From the NCBI GenBank assembly GCA_947071365.1, contig CAMTFT010000001.1:1-28542 (forward strand): a DNA stretch of 28,542 bases, written 5' to 3'. The DNA is from an uncultured bacterium (GTDB lineage Bacteria; Bacillota; Clostridia; Lachnospirales; Lachnospiraceae). Positions 11,101 through 26,100 of the stretch are shown piece after piece; position 1 is the first letter of the stretch, and each line of letters opens with the position of its first letter. The notes beneath the pieces were generated by a model. It was not told the origin of the DNA and did not search any database. It saw nothing but the letters and a program-made list of their open reading frames with translations. The position numbers and the translations under genes were made by a program.

Positions 11101-14100
11101 ATCAGAGCAATGGCAGCGTTACAAGGATTGCCGGGAATGACCGGATCGAGATTCAGGATTCTGATAAGATCCACCTGAGTGTCAGCAAGTATTTTACATC
11201 TTCCAGTTTGAAGACGCTTCATACTGCGGAAAACTTCAGCCTGTCCCTGTATACGGACGCTGCATGCAAGAATCAGGCAGAACTGTATGACTACGGGGAA
11301 AACGGAAGATATTCCAGAAGGACGGATTCAGTTATTCTGACCGGCGGCAGCCAGACGGTGGGCAGTGATTCTGCGGATATTCTGGCCGGCACAGGCAGCG
11401 TGTACGTGGATTACAACGAATCGGATGTATACTACCTGAAGGAGACAATGACGGCATCTTCCAAAGAGGAAGCAAAAATGTGGGCAGTCTCCTGTGCGCA
11501 GTTGAATGACAATAATATTTCTTATAGAAGCGTTACGTGCAAATCGGTGAATGTTTCCGACAAGACCGTCACGGCAGTCTTTGAACTGTCCGGCTTCTCT
11601 AAGGCAAGGGTGAACCGTGACCATACGGTGACAGCACACGTATGGAATACGTATGCGGCAGCCGATGTCAAGATGTTCAAGACGATCTACACGAACACGG
11701 ATTACGCGCTGGCCGGAGCCGAGTTTGCACTTACGGTTGGCGGCCGGGAGATCGCGAGAGCAGTTTCAGGAGAAGAGCAGAGAGATGGCAGCAGCGGCCG
11801 CTACAATATCACCTTTACGATTGGCTTCGGAAAGGATGATATCAAAGGCTGTGATGTACTGAGCGGTAGACCTGAGTTCAGCCGCAAAAGTTTTATCATA
11901 AGAGAGACGGCAGCCCCGGAGGGATATCAGATATCAAATGTTCCGTGGACGGGTGATGTCACGGCAGGGCAGACGCTCTACCTGAAGGATTCAGCGGGAA
12001 ATGATTTCATTGACCGTGACGGTATTACGATCGCACTTACCAAGTACGATAACGTAGCTTCGAGCCCATTGAGGAGCCTTGAGAAGAACCAGGGATTCCT
12101 GCTGTATGTAAGGGAATCCGAGGAGGCCGTTTGGAAGCCGGTATTTGAGACACCGCAGTATACGGGACAGAGCGGAACGCTTATCTTCCCGGCAGTATCT
12201 GTCGGTGATGAAAAAGGAAGATACCAGTACGCACTTGTTTACGCTGGTGCAAAGGAAGGCACAACACCGTCCACTTACGCAGTTGACAGCATGACGATCC
12301 GCGTCGGCGGCAGGAACTACGAGCTTGAGACAGAGACTGGTGCAGATGGAACGGTTTATTATCTCCTGAACAGTGATCCTGCGGTAATTTTCACAGCAGG
12401 TATGACGTATCAGGTAACAGCGTACGATATTCCGCTGTCTTCGCTTAACGTGAAAAAGAGGGTTGTAAACGGAGATGGCGAGGAATCAGCCGGAAGTGCA
12501 GTTTACGCACTGCATAAGATCGGAGCGGAAGAAGATCTGACTGATATATCAAAAGTGAAAGACGCAGTTCAGAGCTACGTGGCAGATAGAGACTATGTGA
12601 TCTCCGGAGATGGCATGAAGGCAGCCTATGCCTTTACAGATCTGGAGGCAGGCCGATATCTGGTGTGGGAATTGAAGGCCGGAACGATCATTGATCTGGA
12701 TGAGGATAAGGTACAGTGGTATCAGATCATTGAAGTGAATCCGTCCGCGCTGAACGGACAGAAGAACTACGAGACGGTTCTGGTGAACAAATCCTCCAGT
12801 GTCATTCCGGCTCTGGAAAAAACGGTGGATCAGGGACAGATCGAAAGCCTGATGAAATCGGCATCAGAACTGACGTATACACTTACTCCTTCTCTTACGA
12901 CGGCGAAGGGTGAGACAGGTACACAGCGTGCTCTGACTTCCTTTGAGGTAAAGGATACAGGACTGACCTTCTACAGTGAGGGAGACAAGACGCTGGAAAA
13001 CGGAAAGAATCCTTACCATTTTACGTCTCTGACACTGGCAGCTCCATCATATGAGGATGGAACGCAGGGAACCTTCAGGGCAAAAGTGACGTTTGAGACA
13101 TCAGACGGAACAGCGGCAGAGAAGGAGTACAGCCTTCCTCTGACAAATGAAGATATTTCCGGTCTGAATGCGACAGCATTTACGGTATCGTATACGGATA
13201 CTGCATATGCGGCAGGACATCCGGGCTATGCAGCGGGAGAAGGACTGAAGCCGGGCGTTATCACTGTAAAGGCATCAGTGGATCAGAGCGCGCAGAGCGC
13301 GGATCTGGTGGAAGTGCGCAGGATCATGAACAGTGCGCAGACAAAGATCGCTTACAGAAAGTGGGGAACCACGCTTGAAGAGTCACTGCGTGCAGAGATC
13401 AAAGAAGATACAGCAGAGGCAAGCGTTTCCACGAAAGTAAACGCAGTAAATGTTCCGGTGCTCTCGATTACAAAGGAACCCAGTATGACTGGCCAGGTAT
13501 CAGTGAATGCGTCCCTGGGCTATGAGATCACAGTATCGAACAGCTCAACTGAGCCGATGAAGGATGCGGTCATTGTAGACTACGTTCCGGCAGGCCTGAG
13601 TGTGGATACTGCCAGAGACGGATATTTCACGCTGGAAAAACGTGTAGCAGGCGGACAGACAGAGATCATGGACGACACAAAGGTGCGCGCCTCCATCACG
13701 ACAGTAGATGGCCGCCGTGTACTGATCTTCCAGATGACGGATGAGCTGAAAGGCGGAGAGTCCTATCTGCTCACGCTGAACAGTACTTACTGCACGGTTA
13801 CAAGTGCGGCGCTCCAGTCGGATACGTTAACAAATGATGTGTATGTGACAGCGCTGAAGGGCAGCTATCAGTATACAAAGAACAAGAGTGGAAATGCATT
13901 TAAAGATAAAGCAGGCAACAATGACGGTATCACAAACGATCCGATGCCGGAAAATTTGCAGGAAGCTCTGAAAGAGAACCTGAACGCGGAGCTTTACGGC
14001 GTACTGGCAGCAAAGGCGGAGAATAAGGTGATTCCGGGTATCGGCTTCGTGCCGGTCAAGGAAGCACACGGCAATCTTGACGGAGAAGGAATCTGGGTCG

Positions 14101-17100
14101 GCGATCTGAACAGCGTGGCGCAGGTCAGCCAGCAGGATGGCACTGTTGAATACAGGCTTTCTGTTACAAATATGACAGGCCAGGATCAGAAAAATGTGCT
14201 GCTGTTTGATATCCTTCCGTTTATCGGGGATCTGCAGGGAAGCCAGTGGAATCTTGTGATGGATACCGGTTATACGATCACAGCAGTTAAGACGTTGACG
14301 GATAAGACGACTGTTTCATTAAAACCGGAGGATGAGTATACCGTTACTTATGGTAATTGGGATGCTGGAAATAAGACGAGTACGAATGCGCTTAATGATT
14401 ATCGAAGAATCAACTGGGAAACGTCAGACTCTTATAACGCATTCCGGTTCCAGTATTCGACGGGTCTCAAAAAAGAAGAGATGCTGACGGTCACGATCCA
14501 GGCGAAGCTTCCGGAGAATGCCCCGACAGAGGACTGGTTGTATAAAGAGGCAATCAACCAGTTTGGCGTGGCAAACGGAGAAAACGGCTTTGATGATCTG
14601 ATCTCCGGAAATGCCGTATACAGTAATACGGTGAAAGCACAGCTCATTCCGCCGAGCGTCGGACTGTCGGGACAGGTATGGATCGATGTAGATCAGGACA
14701 ATACGAAGGACACGGCAGATACGCAGGTATACGGATATAAAGTAGTAAAAGAGCTGATGGAAAGCATCAGACTGACACTTTCCGAATATCTGATGAGCAG
14801 CAGCACTGCGATGAATCCGCGCAGTTCGGGTGTGAATACAGAAGATGGAAAGTACCAGTTTACCGGCCTGACACCGGCACGCCCGGTAGGCAGTGGCAGT
14901 GCGCTTTATCCGAACGGTATTCTGAATCCGGCAGCGCTGCGTGGTTCAGCGATCACCTACAGCCTGACGGCTGAGGGCAGCGGCGACGAGGAGCTGATCC
15001 GGTTCGCGCAGCCGGGTGAGTATGCAGCGTACTCCTATGCAAATGACAATGCGCAGGCGGAAGACTACTGGAACATTAAGATTTCAGATGACGAGACGCT
15101 TGGGGCTGGAAAATCATCCATGGAGACGGACAGCAATATCCGTCCGGGCAGCAAACTGAGCGGAAGCTCTGACCGCTTCTTCCTGTTTATCGCTGGTACA
15201 GGCAAAGACACTGTGACGAATGATACCATGGATGCCGGAATGCAGATCGACCGTCAGGTAACGGTGACGAAGCAGGATTCCCTGGGCAACCGTCTTGCGG
15301 GTGTGACCTTTGACCTGTATGAGTACGCCCTGGATAATACCGGGTGTACAGGTGAAGGAAAGAAGATAGACACATATACCACCGATGAAAACGGACAGTT
15401 TACCTTCCGGGGGAACTATTTCAGAAATTATAAGCTGGTAGAAACGTCGGAGGATTCATCGAAGTATTCAGGCAAAACGACGATGACTGCTTCTGGTCAG
15501 GATATCAGTCAGAAGGAAGATAAGACATGGATCATCAAGTGTATTGCGAAGGGAGAGGATTACTCCAGACTTCGCGAGACCATGACGATCACAAATGAGC
15601 TGGCAACAGGAAGCATCACAATTGATAAGAAGAAGGAGCTTGCGGATGGCACTCTGGCATCAGCAGAGGCGGCAGACGGATTCCAGTTCACTGTGACGTA
15701 TGATGAAATAGCAGAGAATGCGAACGCTGCGGCATGGGCATCTTATCTGGGAACCATTGCGCAGCATCCGGAACGGCTGGAGAAGGCAGTTTATGCGGGT
15801 CAGTCCGGCAGTACGCTGACCATCACCGTAACAGGAGAAAAAGCTGTGCTCAAGGAGCTGCCGATGGGAAGCTACGTGGTAGCAGAGAAACCATCCACCG
15901 GATATATCACGGCTTCTGGTGTAGAAGTTACATTGGATCAAGATGGAGCTACTATGGCTGTATCCAACAGCAATGACGGGACGCTGGTGAACTACCGGAA
16001 CCATATCAGCATGTCGCTGGTGAAGACCGGTAATGATGGAAGCGGGGATAAATACCTCTCCGGTGCTGAGTTTACACTGTACAGTGACGCAGCATGTACA
16101 CAGCCGGCCGGTACGGTGTACACGACAACGGCTGATGCAAAGGGCGTGACGATGGACTTTGACGATCTGGCGAACGGAACACATGCATTCTACCTGAAAG
16201 AGACGAAGTCTCCGGGCGCTCTGTGGGGAGTGAACGAGACGATCTGGAAGATCACCGTAACGGTAGAACCCGATGCACGGCCGCAGATTAACGTGGAAGC
16301 GCTGAAACCGGCGGATGAAGTGCAGGAAGGTGAAGCACAGGAAGTCGAAGTACAGGCAGGCGAAACGCAGGAGAAGAGAGCGCAGGAAGATGAAGCACAG
16401 GAGGTCGAGACACAATCAACCGAAGAGTGGGATGCGCAGAACCGGGTACTGACCGTGGCAGATGCGTATCTGAAACGGGAGGGCAGTTTCAGCGCAGTAG
16501 GTACAAAGACGATCAACCGTGCGCCGATGTCTCAGAGCGCGCTGAATGAAACTGCGAAAGAGTCCTTTAAGTTCTCAATCTACAATGCAGTGAAGAATGA
16601 GGACGGAGGCTATGAGGTAGATACGACAGAAGCCATTATTACAACTGATATCCAGTTAGATGCAGACGGAAATGGAAGCTTTGCATTTGACAAGTTTGCC
16701 GAATATGATGAAACCATGAACGGCCAGACCTTCTACTATGCAGTTTGTGAGCAGGATGTAAACAGCGAATATACTGGTTACGTAAAGAAGGATGATGCGT
16801 GGTACATTCTTGAGGTATCGGTAACGAATGCAGAAAAAGCGGGTGAGATGTCTGCGGAGCTGGTGGGAACCTACCGCTCCAATGGGGAGCCGCAGGAAAG
16901 CGGCAATACGCTTACGATCAGCGATGTGAGTGCGGCGACAGACGGACTGGCGTTCAACAATACGTACACGACGACAACGAAGATGTATTCCCTGAAGGCA
17001 GCAAAAGAGCTGACCGGCAGATCAATCACAGAGGGCGAGTTCACGCTTGAGCTTCAGAAGCTGTATAAGAGTGTGGATGGTACACGTCTTGTAAATGACG

Positions 17101-20100
17101 GAACAGCAGTGGAAGCCTTAGTTGGAGAAGGAGCGCCAAAGGAAGGAACAGACGGAACGTCAACTGCTGATGCATCATTTAACAAAGCGCTGAATGCATT
17201 TAACAGTCAGGGATTCTACTATTATAAAGTAGAAGAGAGCAAGCCGACGATCACAGCAGAAGGATACGTAAAAGATGGCGTGACGTATGATGACTCGGTA
17301 CATTATTTGCTGTTCTACGTAGCGGATAACGGCGAGGGAGCAATGGCTCCGGTGCTGGCAGGCATGTATGAGACTGTGGAAGCGCTGCTGGAAGCAGAAG
17401 AGCAGTTTGATCCGGAAACAACGGGTGCTACTGAGCCGGATACGAATGGAAGCTTTGATGTATCAGATACGGTTGTATTCCAAAATACATACACGGTATC
17501 TGAGGCAACGCTGGATCTGACGGTTGGCAAGAAGCTGACGGGACGGGAGATCGGCGGAAACGAGTTCCAGATCCTGATTTCCGGTGATGAAAGCAGTCGG
17601 GGCTGCCTGGCGAAAGCAAACACGACCGCGGATGTGGTTGCAGATAACGATGATGCCACCTCAGGTACTGCCGAGTTCCGCAATCTGACCTTTGCAAATG
17701 CGGGCACATATGAATTTACGGTACAGGAGAAAGCGGGTCAGAATAAATATGTGACCTACGATAATACTTCTTATACGGTAAGCGTTCAAGTGGCAGACGG
17801 CGGAGACGGACAGCTCTATGTGGATGAGGTAAGAGTGAACGATGTGGAAGCTTACAAAGCGGAAGGTTCGGCGCCTGGCATGAAGGATGGTTCCGTGGAT
17901 CTGACAGAGGCAGAAAATGCCAATATCATTTTCAGGAACAGCTATGAAGCAAAGGCAAGCCTCACTGTCAGGGGTACAAAGGGCATCGTATCCCAGGATG
18001 GAGCGGTACTTCTGCCGTCACAGGTAACAGATACGGCCTTTACGATGAAGCTTCAGCAGACGGATGACACGTATCAGCCGCTTCAGGGAGGCACAGAGCT
18101 CTCTGCAAGTACATCAGATCAGATAGGACAGGGGCTTGGATACGGCTTTGCGCCGATCATCTATACACAGGAGTCACTGCTGAAGGCAGATGGAACGTAT
18201 GCAGACAGCGCAGACTTCTACTATCTCGTAACAGAGGAAGCGAAGGGCGCTGGCTATGAGGCAAATACCCAGAGCTACCGTCTCCATGTGGTGCTCTCCC
18301 GTGAAACAGATCCGGGCGATACAAACGGAAGCCTGAAGCTGGCAGTAGAACGGGATGGTGCAGAGGCGACGCCAACGTCGACTATGACCGGTAAGACGAC
18401 AGAGTACACAGTGACCGGTCAGAACTTTACAAATATGTATAAGGCAGCCGGACATCTGGAGCTGGAGGGTAAAAAGAAACTGAGAGGTCTGAATCTGGCA
18501 GATGGACTGTTCAAGTTCGAAGTACATGATTCAGAAAATGCCCTTGTGGCCCAGGGTACTAACAAAAATGGAAATACTGGAGATATTGAGTTCACAGAGG
18601 TTGGCAGCGGCCTTTCCTATGACTCCTCCGATATCGGAAAGACCTTTAACTACACTGTAACGGAGGGCTGGGACGATTCTCTGACGAATGCAGGCTATTC
18701 ACAGGTCGGCGATAACAGACACACGCTGGCTGTTACAGTGGCAGATGCAGGAAATGGCGTGCTGAAGCTTACGGCAGTCGTGGATGGCGAAGAAGAAAAG
18801 ACCGTAACAAGCGGTGAAGACGGCACAGCTTTGATTACAGATGGCACATGGCTGGATTTTGAGAACAAATACAGTATTGACGCGATCAGTGCAGAGCTGG
18901 TAGCCTACAAGTCTGTAAACGGCAGGACGAATCTGGCAGATTATACAGAGGCAGCTCCGAACTTCACGTTCTCACTGTATGAGGCGGATTATAGCAATGG
19001 TGAGTGGAAGACCGGAGCGGTAGTCGATGCAGGTGTAAAGGTAGATCTTGCATCACACGAAGCAAAATTTGCACCGATCGAGTACGGCGCAGAGGCTCTG
19101 GAAGATCCAGAAAAACCGGGGAACTATCTGGAAGAGCTGACAAGGTACTATCTGATCAAAGAGGATACACTGGACGAGGCAACAGCAGGTAAGCATTTCA
19201 CTGGAAGCGACAAGATGATCCTGGCAAGAGTGGATCTGTATAAGGATACCTCCGCGAAGCTGCAGTTGAAGCTTACGTATGCGAATGACTTTGCATCATT
19301 TGATCCGGATAATGAGGAAATGGAAGATCAGTACGGCCCGGATAAGGAGCGTAGCATTTTCCATTCCGAGAATGTGTACAGTATGCTGGACAATACGTAT
19401 ACGAACAATCTGGCTCTGGATCTTGAGGGCGTGGTAGCGCTCGACAGCAGCATCCGTGATATGACGGATCAGTCCTTTACCGTATCCGTTGTGAAGAAGG
19501 CGGCGAATACTTCAGAACAGGATTCGACACTTGCAACCCTTACTGTCGGAGGCGGCGATGAGCCGGGAACACCGGTTGACTCATCGGATGAGACTTCGGC
19601 GAAGGGACTTGGATATGAAGCCGAAGGGTTGCTTGCGTATAGCGGAGCAGACGTTGGCAAAACGTATACGTATGAGGTAACGCAGGTGAAGATGACGAAA
19701 CCTGCCGATACAGACGAAAATCCGGAGACTCCGGAAGTTCCTGTAGACTATGTTCGCAAGGACAATCAGTTTGAAGGTGCAGCCGGTTATACGGCAGATC
19801 AGACCGTTTACACGATTACTGTGACGGTGGGTGTGGATGCACAGGGTAATCTGACCGCGGACTACAGCGTTGTGGATGCAGACGGCGAAGAGACTGGCAG
19901 AGGTCAGTACAGCAGCGCATCAAATGGGGAAACAGATGGGGAAACCGATCGGAAGATTTCCGGCCTTGACTTCACAAACCGGTATGCGGCATCCGTAGAG
20001 ATCCATCTCGCGGAGAACACGACTTTCCGTGCAGAAGCAGGAGCCGATACAACGGTACAGCAGTGGCTGACGACAAACAGCGAGGCAGGCTTTGGCTACC

Positions 20101-23100
20101 GTGTATACCGTATGGACGGTGAAAACGATATTCCGCAGGAAGGTGCTGAGAGAGAAGTTCTGGTAGGCGTTTCAGATACGGCATCCTCCTATGCAGAGGC
20201 ACAGACGCAGCAGCAGGATGGCACCAGGACGCAGAGCCTGAAAGAGGCCACATCGCTTAACAGCGAAGGAAACAGCTATACCGATAAGAGCGTGACAGAG
20301 GAGACGCGTTTCTACTATGTAGAACAGACAATTCCGGCAGGAGTAGAAGATGACATCTGGAAGGGCCTGCACTACGGCTTTAATGGAACGGACACTGTCC
20401 ATGCATACATTGTAAAAGTGACGGTAAGTGACAACGATGGCGTTGACGGTACTCTGAACGTTTCCTATGAGAAGAAGGAAGTATCTGACGACGCAGCGTA
20501 CACGTCCGAAAACGGCAGTCTGCTGACCTTTGTAAATACGTACGCGGCAGCAGGAACCGTAAACCTGTACGGTACGAAAAAGCTGGATAAGAGAAACCTG
20601 GCAGCAGGTGATTTCAGCTTCGAGCTGAGCAGGAAGGAAGGAGCAACCGGCGAAGCCGATAGCGCACTTGGCGCTGTGGAGGGCGGTAAGCTTACGACAG
20701 TTAACGCGGCAGCTCAGGCAGGTGTAGCGAGCGATGCATTCCAGTGGAAGCTTCCGAAGGAGGCAGAAGATGGAGATGCAGGCGAAGAAACGTATACAGA
20801 CCGCTATACATCTGTTGGCACGTACACCTATACGGCGAAAGAGGTAATACCGGACAGCCCGCTTGGCGGCGTCACATATGATGATGCAGAAAAGACGCTG
20901 AGCGTCACTGTAACGGATAATCATGACGGCACCATGGCTGCAGACACCGGTGACAATAACGGAACTGCTGTATTTGAGAATAGCTACGCCTCAACCGGCA
21001 GAATTACCGTATCCGGTATCAAGACGATCAACGGCGAGGACGCAAACAAGTATGCGAACAACCGCTTCAAATTTACTCTGTTTGGTGGAGAAAATTATGC
21101 GGTTGAGCTCGGAAGCGGTATCAGTGATGCGCAGACAGGAAGATTTACTATTACGCTTGACTATACGCAGGAGGATATGAAGGATGCGGATGGTGCGTAT
21201 GCGGCGACGCGGACGTACACGTATCTGCTGAAAGAGACCGGGGCAGAGAGTACGGATCCGAACTACGCTTTGACTGAGGCATATTATCAGATCGAGGTGA
21301 CACTGACCGACAATCAGAGGGGTTCGATCAGCGCATACATCAGCGCTATTACACCGGTATCTGAGAACGGAACACCGGGAACGCGGACATCATACAGCGA
21401 TGAGGATGCACAGCAGGCACAGGCTGCGCTGACCTTCAATAATACGTATGCGACGTCAACGGGCGTGACACTGGAGGGTACGAAGACAGCAAACGGATTT
21501 ACCTTTACAGAGGATGCGGACAGCGTAGAGGAGAAGAAATTTAACTACAGTGATTTCGCGTTCCTGCTGTATGCGTGTGACGCGAGTGGAAACGTGGCGG
21601 CTGGAGCACTTCCGCTTGACTATGCGGTATTACATGCATCGAATGATGCGGGTAATACGGTGGGAGCATTCCAGTTTGCGGAAATGAGGTACAGCTATAC
21701 CGGCAGCGCGGATGAGAAGGATTATTATTATAAAGTAGTGGAAGTGCAGAACGATGGAACGTATCAGACGGCGGGCAGTAAGCCACTGACCTATACGGCA
21801 GTTCAGGATATGCTGTACTCCGATACCTCTTTTGTGGTAAAGGTTGCAGTCTCCTATGACAGCGCGACGGGTACGCTGGCGGCAACGCCGACGGTAGTCG
21901 GATCACGTACAAACGATTCGGCACCGATGGTTGCAGCATCGGCTGTAAACTTCACGAACACATATCCGACCGGCAGCTTTACGATTCCGGTAGTCAGCAC
22001 GTATGAGGCGGAGCCGGGAACGGATACGACGTATGAACAGAGCGGCGTAACGTATTCCTATACGATGACTCCTGTAGATCAGGACGGCAATGTGCTGAAT
22101 ACGAAACCATCAGAAGTGACAGCGGATACGAAGGACATGAGCTCTGTAACTTATGCAGCATCGGCACCTGTTACATCCGGAAATCTGAAGGCTGTTGCAG
22201 CAAACGGTACGTTCGCAGAACAGACTGTTCATAATACAGACGACAGATACTATAAAATCGAGCAGAGTGAGGCAGGCGCAAATGCAGGTATGACATATGA
22301 CAATGGCTACTACATTGTCAAGGTGGCAACCGTACCGGATGAGACAGACCGCACAAAGCTGAACAGCAGCATTGCAGAGATCGTTTATTATCCGGAAGGG
22401 TACGGAACACCGGAAGGATCGGAGATTACACCTGTAACACTTGATCCGGAGGATTCCATACGGTTCACCAACGTATACCATGCAGATGAGCTGGAGCTGT
22501 CCTTCACGGCGACAAAATCGCTGGAAGGCCGCTGGATGTTTGCGGATGAGTTCCGGTTCAGCCTGAAGAGCAATGCAGAGGCAATGGGTGAACTGCCGTA
22601 CGGCTACACGGCTTACAGCAAAGAAGTATCCAATGATGCGGGTACAGCTCAAAATAATGATGGAAAGACTTATTTCATTGACACAGTTTCCTTCGATAAG
22701 GATACGTATCGCGGCACAGGAACCTACCACTATACGCTGAATGAGGAGACATCCAATCTGGCAGGCGTTACAGATGATACACGTACTTGCACTGCATCCG
22801 TAACCGTGGAAGATAACCACGAAGGACAGCTTGTATTCGCGTCCGGGCAGGATAAGATTACGCAGGCTACGGTGGAGGATGACAACGAGAACAGCGGTTC
22901 GGGCAGCGAACACGGCACGACACAGAACGTATACCGCTTCGAGCTTCAGAAAGCGGCAGACAGCCCTGCGAACTTCGTCAATATATACGAATCACGGACT
23001 GCCAAGGGCGGTGTGAAGCTGTACGGAAGAAAGACCATCAACGGTATGGCAGTGGATGCAACATTTGAGACAGCAGACGAGAAGGCAAACAGCACCTACA

Positions 23101-26100
23101 AAAATACCGAAAACCAGTTTAGCTTCACACTGAAAGAGACAGATAAACTGGGCAATGTCCTGAAGAAGGCGGACGATACAGACCGCTTCGCACAGACCGC
23201 GACAGCAGACGAGGAAGGTATATTTGAGCTGGTTCTTTCCTACACGCAGGAGGATATGAAGACTGCAAACGGCATGGCCGGCGACTTTGCAGCAGACGGC
23301 CGGACCGTAACTGCCTTTGCAGCATCAGATGGACGGAAATCCGCAGTGGTATATCATTACTACCTGCTGACGGAGAATGCGACCGGAAACGGTTATGAGA
23401 AATCGCAGGAGAGCTACCTGATCAAGATGGCTCTGACCGATGATTGCGCAGGCAATATCACAGCCGAAGTTGCAGAAATCGTGAAGCAGACGGAAAAGGA
23501 CGGCAAAGCGCCGGCCGGAGAGATGGAGACCAGGACATCAGATGGTAAAGCGCCGACCGGAGAGACAGGAATCAAGGCATCAGATGTGACAAAAGACAAT
23601 ACGGTATTGACTTTCGACAACACGTATGAGGCAACAGGAAGCCTTGGCCTTAAGGGAGAGAAGCTTACTTCCGGATTTTCACTGAATGAGAAGGATACGT
23701 ACGTATTCGCAGAAGAATTCCGGTTCGAGCTGTACAGCTCCGATGAAAAGGGCGCTTATACAGAAAAGGATAAGCTTCAGACCGTCGGACTGGATACGGA
23801 AGAGACATCAGACGGCGAAACCAGCTACAAAGATACCTTTACCTTCCGTGATCTTACGTATGCACTTGGCGCGGAAGAAAACGATCTGGGCGACCATTAC
23901 TACGTTGTCCGCGAGAAGGCAGGCAGTACGCATGGTATGAGGTATGATGACGGCGAGTACCTGATCCGGGTGAAAGTCAGCGACGACGGTTCGAAGAAGC
24001 TGAAAGCAGAGATCATGGATATTCATTTGATCAGCAAGGCTTCGGACGACGCGGCATCCGACAATGCAACAGACAGTGATGCATCTGGCAAAGCAGCGGA
24101 CAGTGATGCGTCCGGCAATGCAGCGGGCACCGTCTCATTTACGAATGTTTACCAGTCAGGCGGCATTGACCTGTATGGAAGCAACCGTTATGTGGCAGAG
24201 GCAGGCACAGCGACAACGCTGAGGGATATTTCCGAAACGCAGGGCGAGGCACACGCAACGTTCCGCTTTGAAATGAATCTCTCAGAGGAAGATGGAACGA
24301 TCATAACTCTCGAGGATCTTGCAAAAGAACTCGGGAAGGATGCAGCGGATCTGGAGCTGAAGCTTTCCGACATACAGGAGAGAAGCTATGCGGCTGGAAA
24401 TTACGGCAGCGGTGTCACGAACCTGGACGGAAGTATGCAGGAGACGACAAGCTTTGAGTTCCTGCATCTGAAAGCGAATGAGTTTAACGTTCTGAAGGAG
24501 TATCTGAACGACCTGAACTTCCACTCCACCGGAAGCTTCTACCTGCGCATTGACCAGATGATCCCGGCGGAAAAACCGGAAGATGCGGCAGACGACATCG
24601 ATGGCTTCTGGAAGGCAGAGGGCGTGACATACGATGATGGCTACTACGTTGTGGAGATTACCGTAACGGAGCCGGATTCGAAGGACGGCGCCCCGTCAGC
24701 AGACCTGACGGCACAGGTCACAGGCGTGAAACGCTATGACCCAGACGGCAATCTGGAAACGGAAGTAAAGGATACCGACAAGCTGGATACGCCGCAGGAG
24801 CTGAAAGAGACGATCGTATTTACAAACGTATACCGTGCAGAAACCACCGGTCTGAAGGTTCAGGCAGAGAAGACGACGGATAAGCGTGAAATGGCAGAGG
24901 GCGAATTCCACTTTACTCTGTCAGGAAGCGAATTCCGGACGGAAAGCGGAAGCGTAACACAGATTACAGCGCCGAATGCATCAGCAGGCGCGGCAGAGGC
25001 AGCAGAAGTGATCTTTGACCGGATGCTGTTTGACGGTGTCGGAACCTACAGCTACAGTCTGTCCGAGGTGGATGAAGCGCTTGGCGGCATTGCATACGAC
25101 ACCGCGCAGTATATCCTGACGGTTGAAGTAACGGATGACAACAGAGGAAAACTGCATAATACAATTACCTCTATCACGAAGGATGGCGAAGAGCTTCTGA
25201 AAGAAGCGATCAAAGTCAGCGATGAAGCAGACGCGGTGACACAGCTTCAGAGCTATATCTCCTTCACGAACAGTTACACAACAGGAACTGCATCTGTAAC
25301 TCTGGAGGGCACAAAAACCATCAGCGGTATGAATGCGGGATTGTTCCGGAACAATGAATTTACATTCGACCTGTTCCCGGCAGAATATGAGGATGGTGTT
25401 TACACTGCTTCCGGTGAGACGGCAGATACAGCGGTTTCCAGTGTCGCAGACGGAATTTTCCGCCTTGGCATGGAATATTCGCAGGACGATCTGTTTACCG
25501 GGGAAGATGATGAAAAGGTATGGAACCGTGAACGGAAATACTATTACATCATCAGTGAGCGCGAGACAGATGCAGCCGGATATGAGAAGAATGATGCGTC
25601 TATCGGCGTTACAGTGACACTGACTGACAACATGGATGGCACATTGACGGCAGAGATCACAGAGATGAAGGTTCTGTCCGGCGAAGAAACCGAAGCTGCA
25701 TCAGTGAGCGGATACGAAAAGAACGAAGGAAGCTTTACGTTTAACAATGTTTACCATGCTTCCGGCAATGTGGTTCTGACTGGTACGAAGCATCTGGCAG
25801 GCAACCGTGCAATTCCAGTCATGGAAGGTGAGTTCAACTTCCAGGTGACGGAGGATGGCAGACAGGTGGCTTCCGGAAGCGTAAAGGAGGATGGTTCCAT
25901 CGCCTTTGACGAGATCCGTTACACAGAGGCAAATATCGGAACACATACCTACAAAGTCAGTGAGACAGCAGGTGCTGACCAGAATATCACATATTCGGCA
26001 CAGACCTTCGAGGTAACTGTAAATGTAACGGATGCAGGAGATGGAGTGCTGGAAGCAGCCGTAACGTATCCGCAGGGCGGCGTGGCATTTGAGAACAGCT

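Noticed and set aside
19998..24833. Thr-Gln ester bonds in the Lys-less domains, as in clostridial T-Q ester adhesin domains
   Set aside because: Gln is constant, but the Lys position is Thr only in domain 8 (Ser in 12, Asn in 16, Val in 7), and the T-Q ester family's C-terminal motif is not seen.
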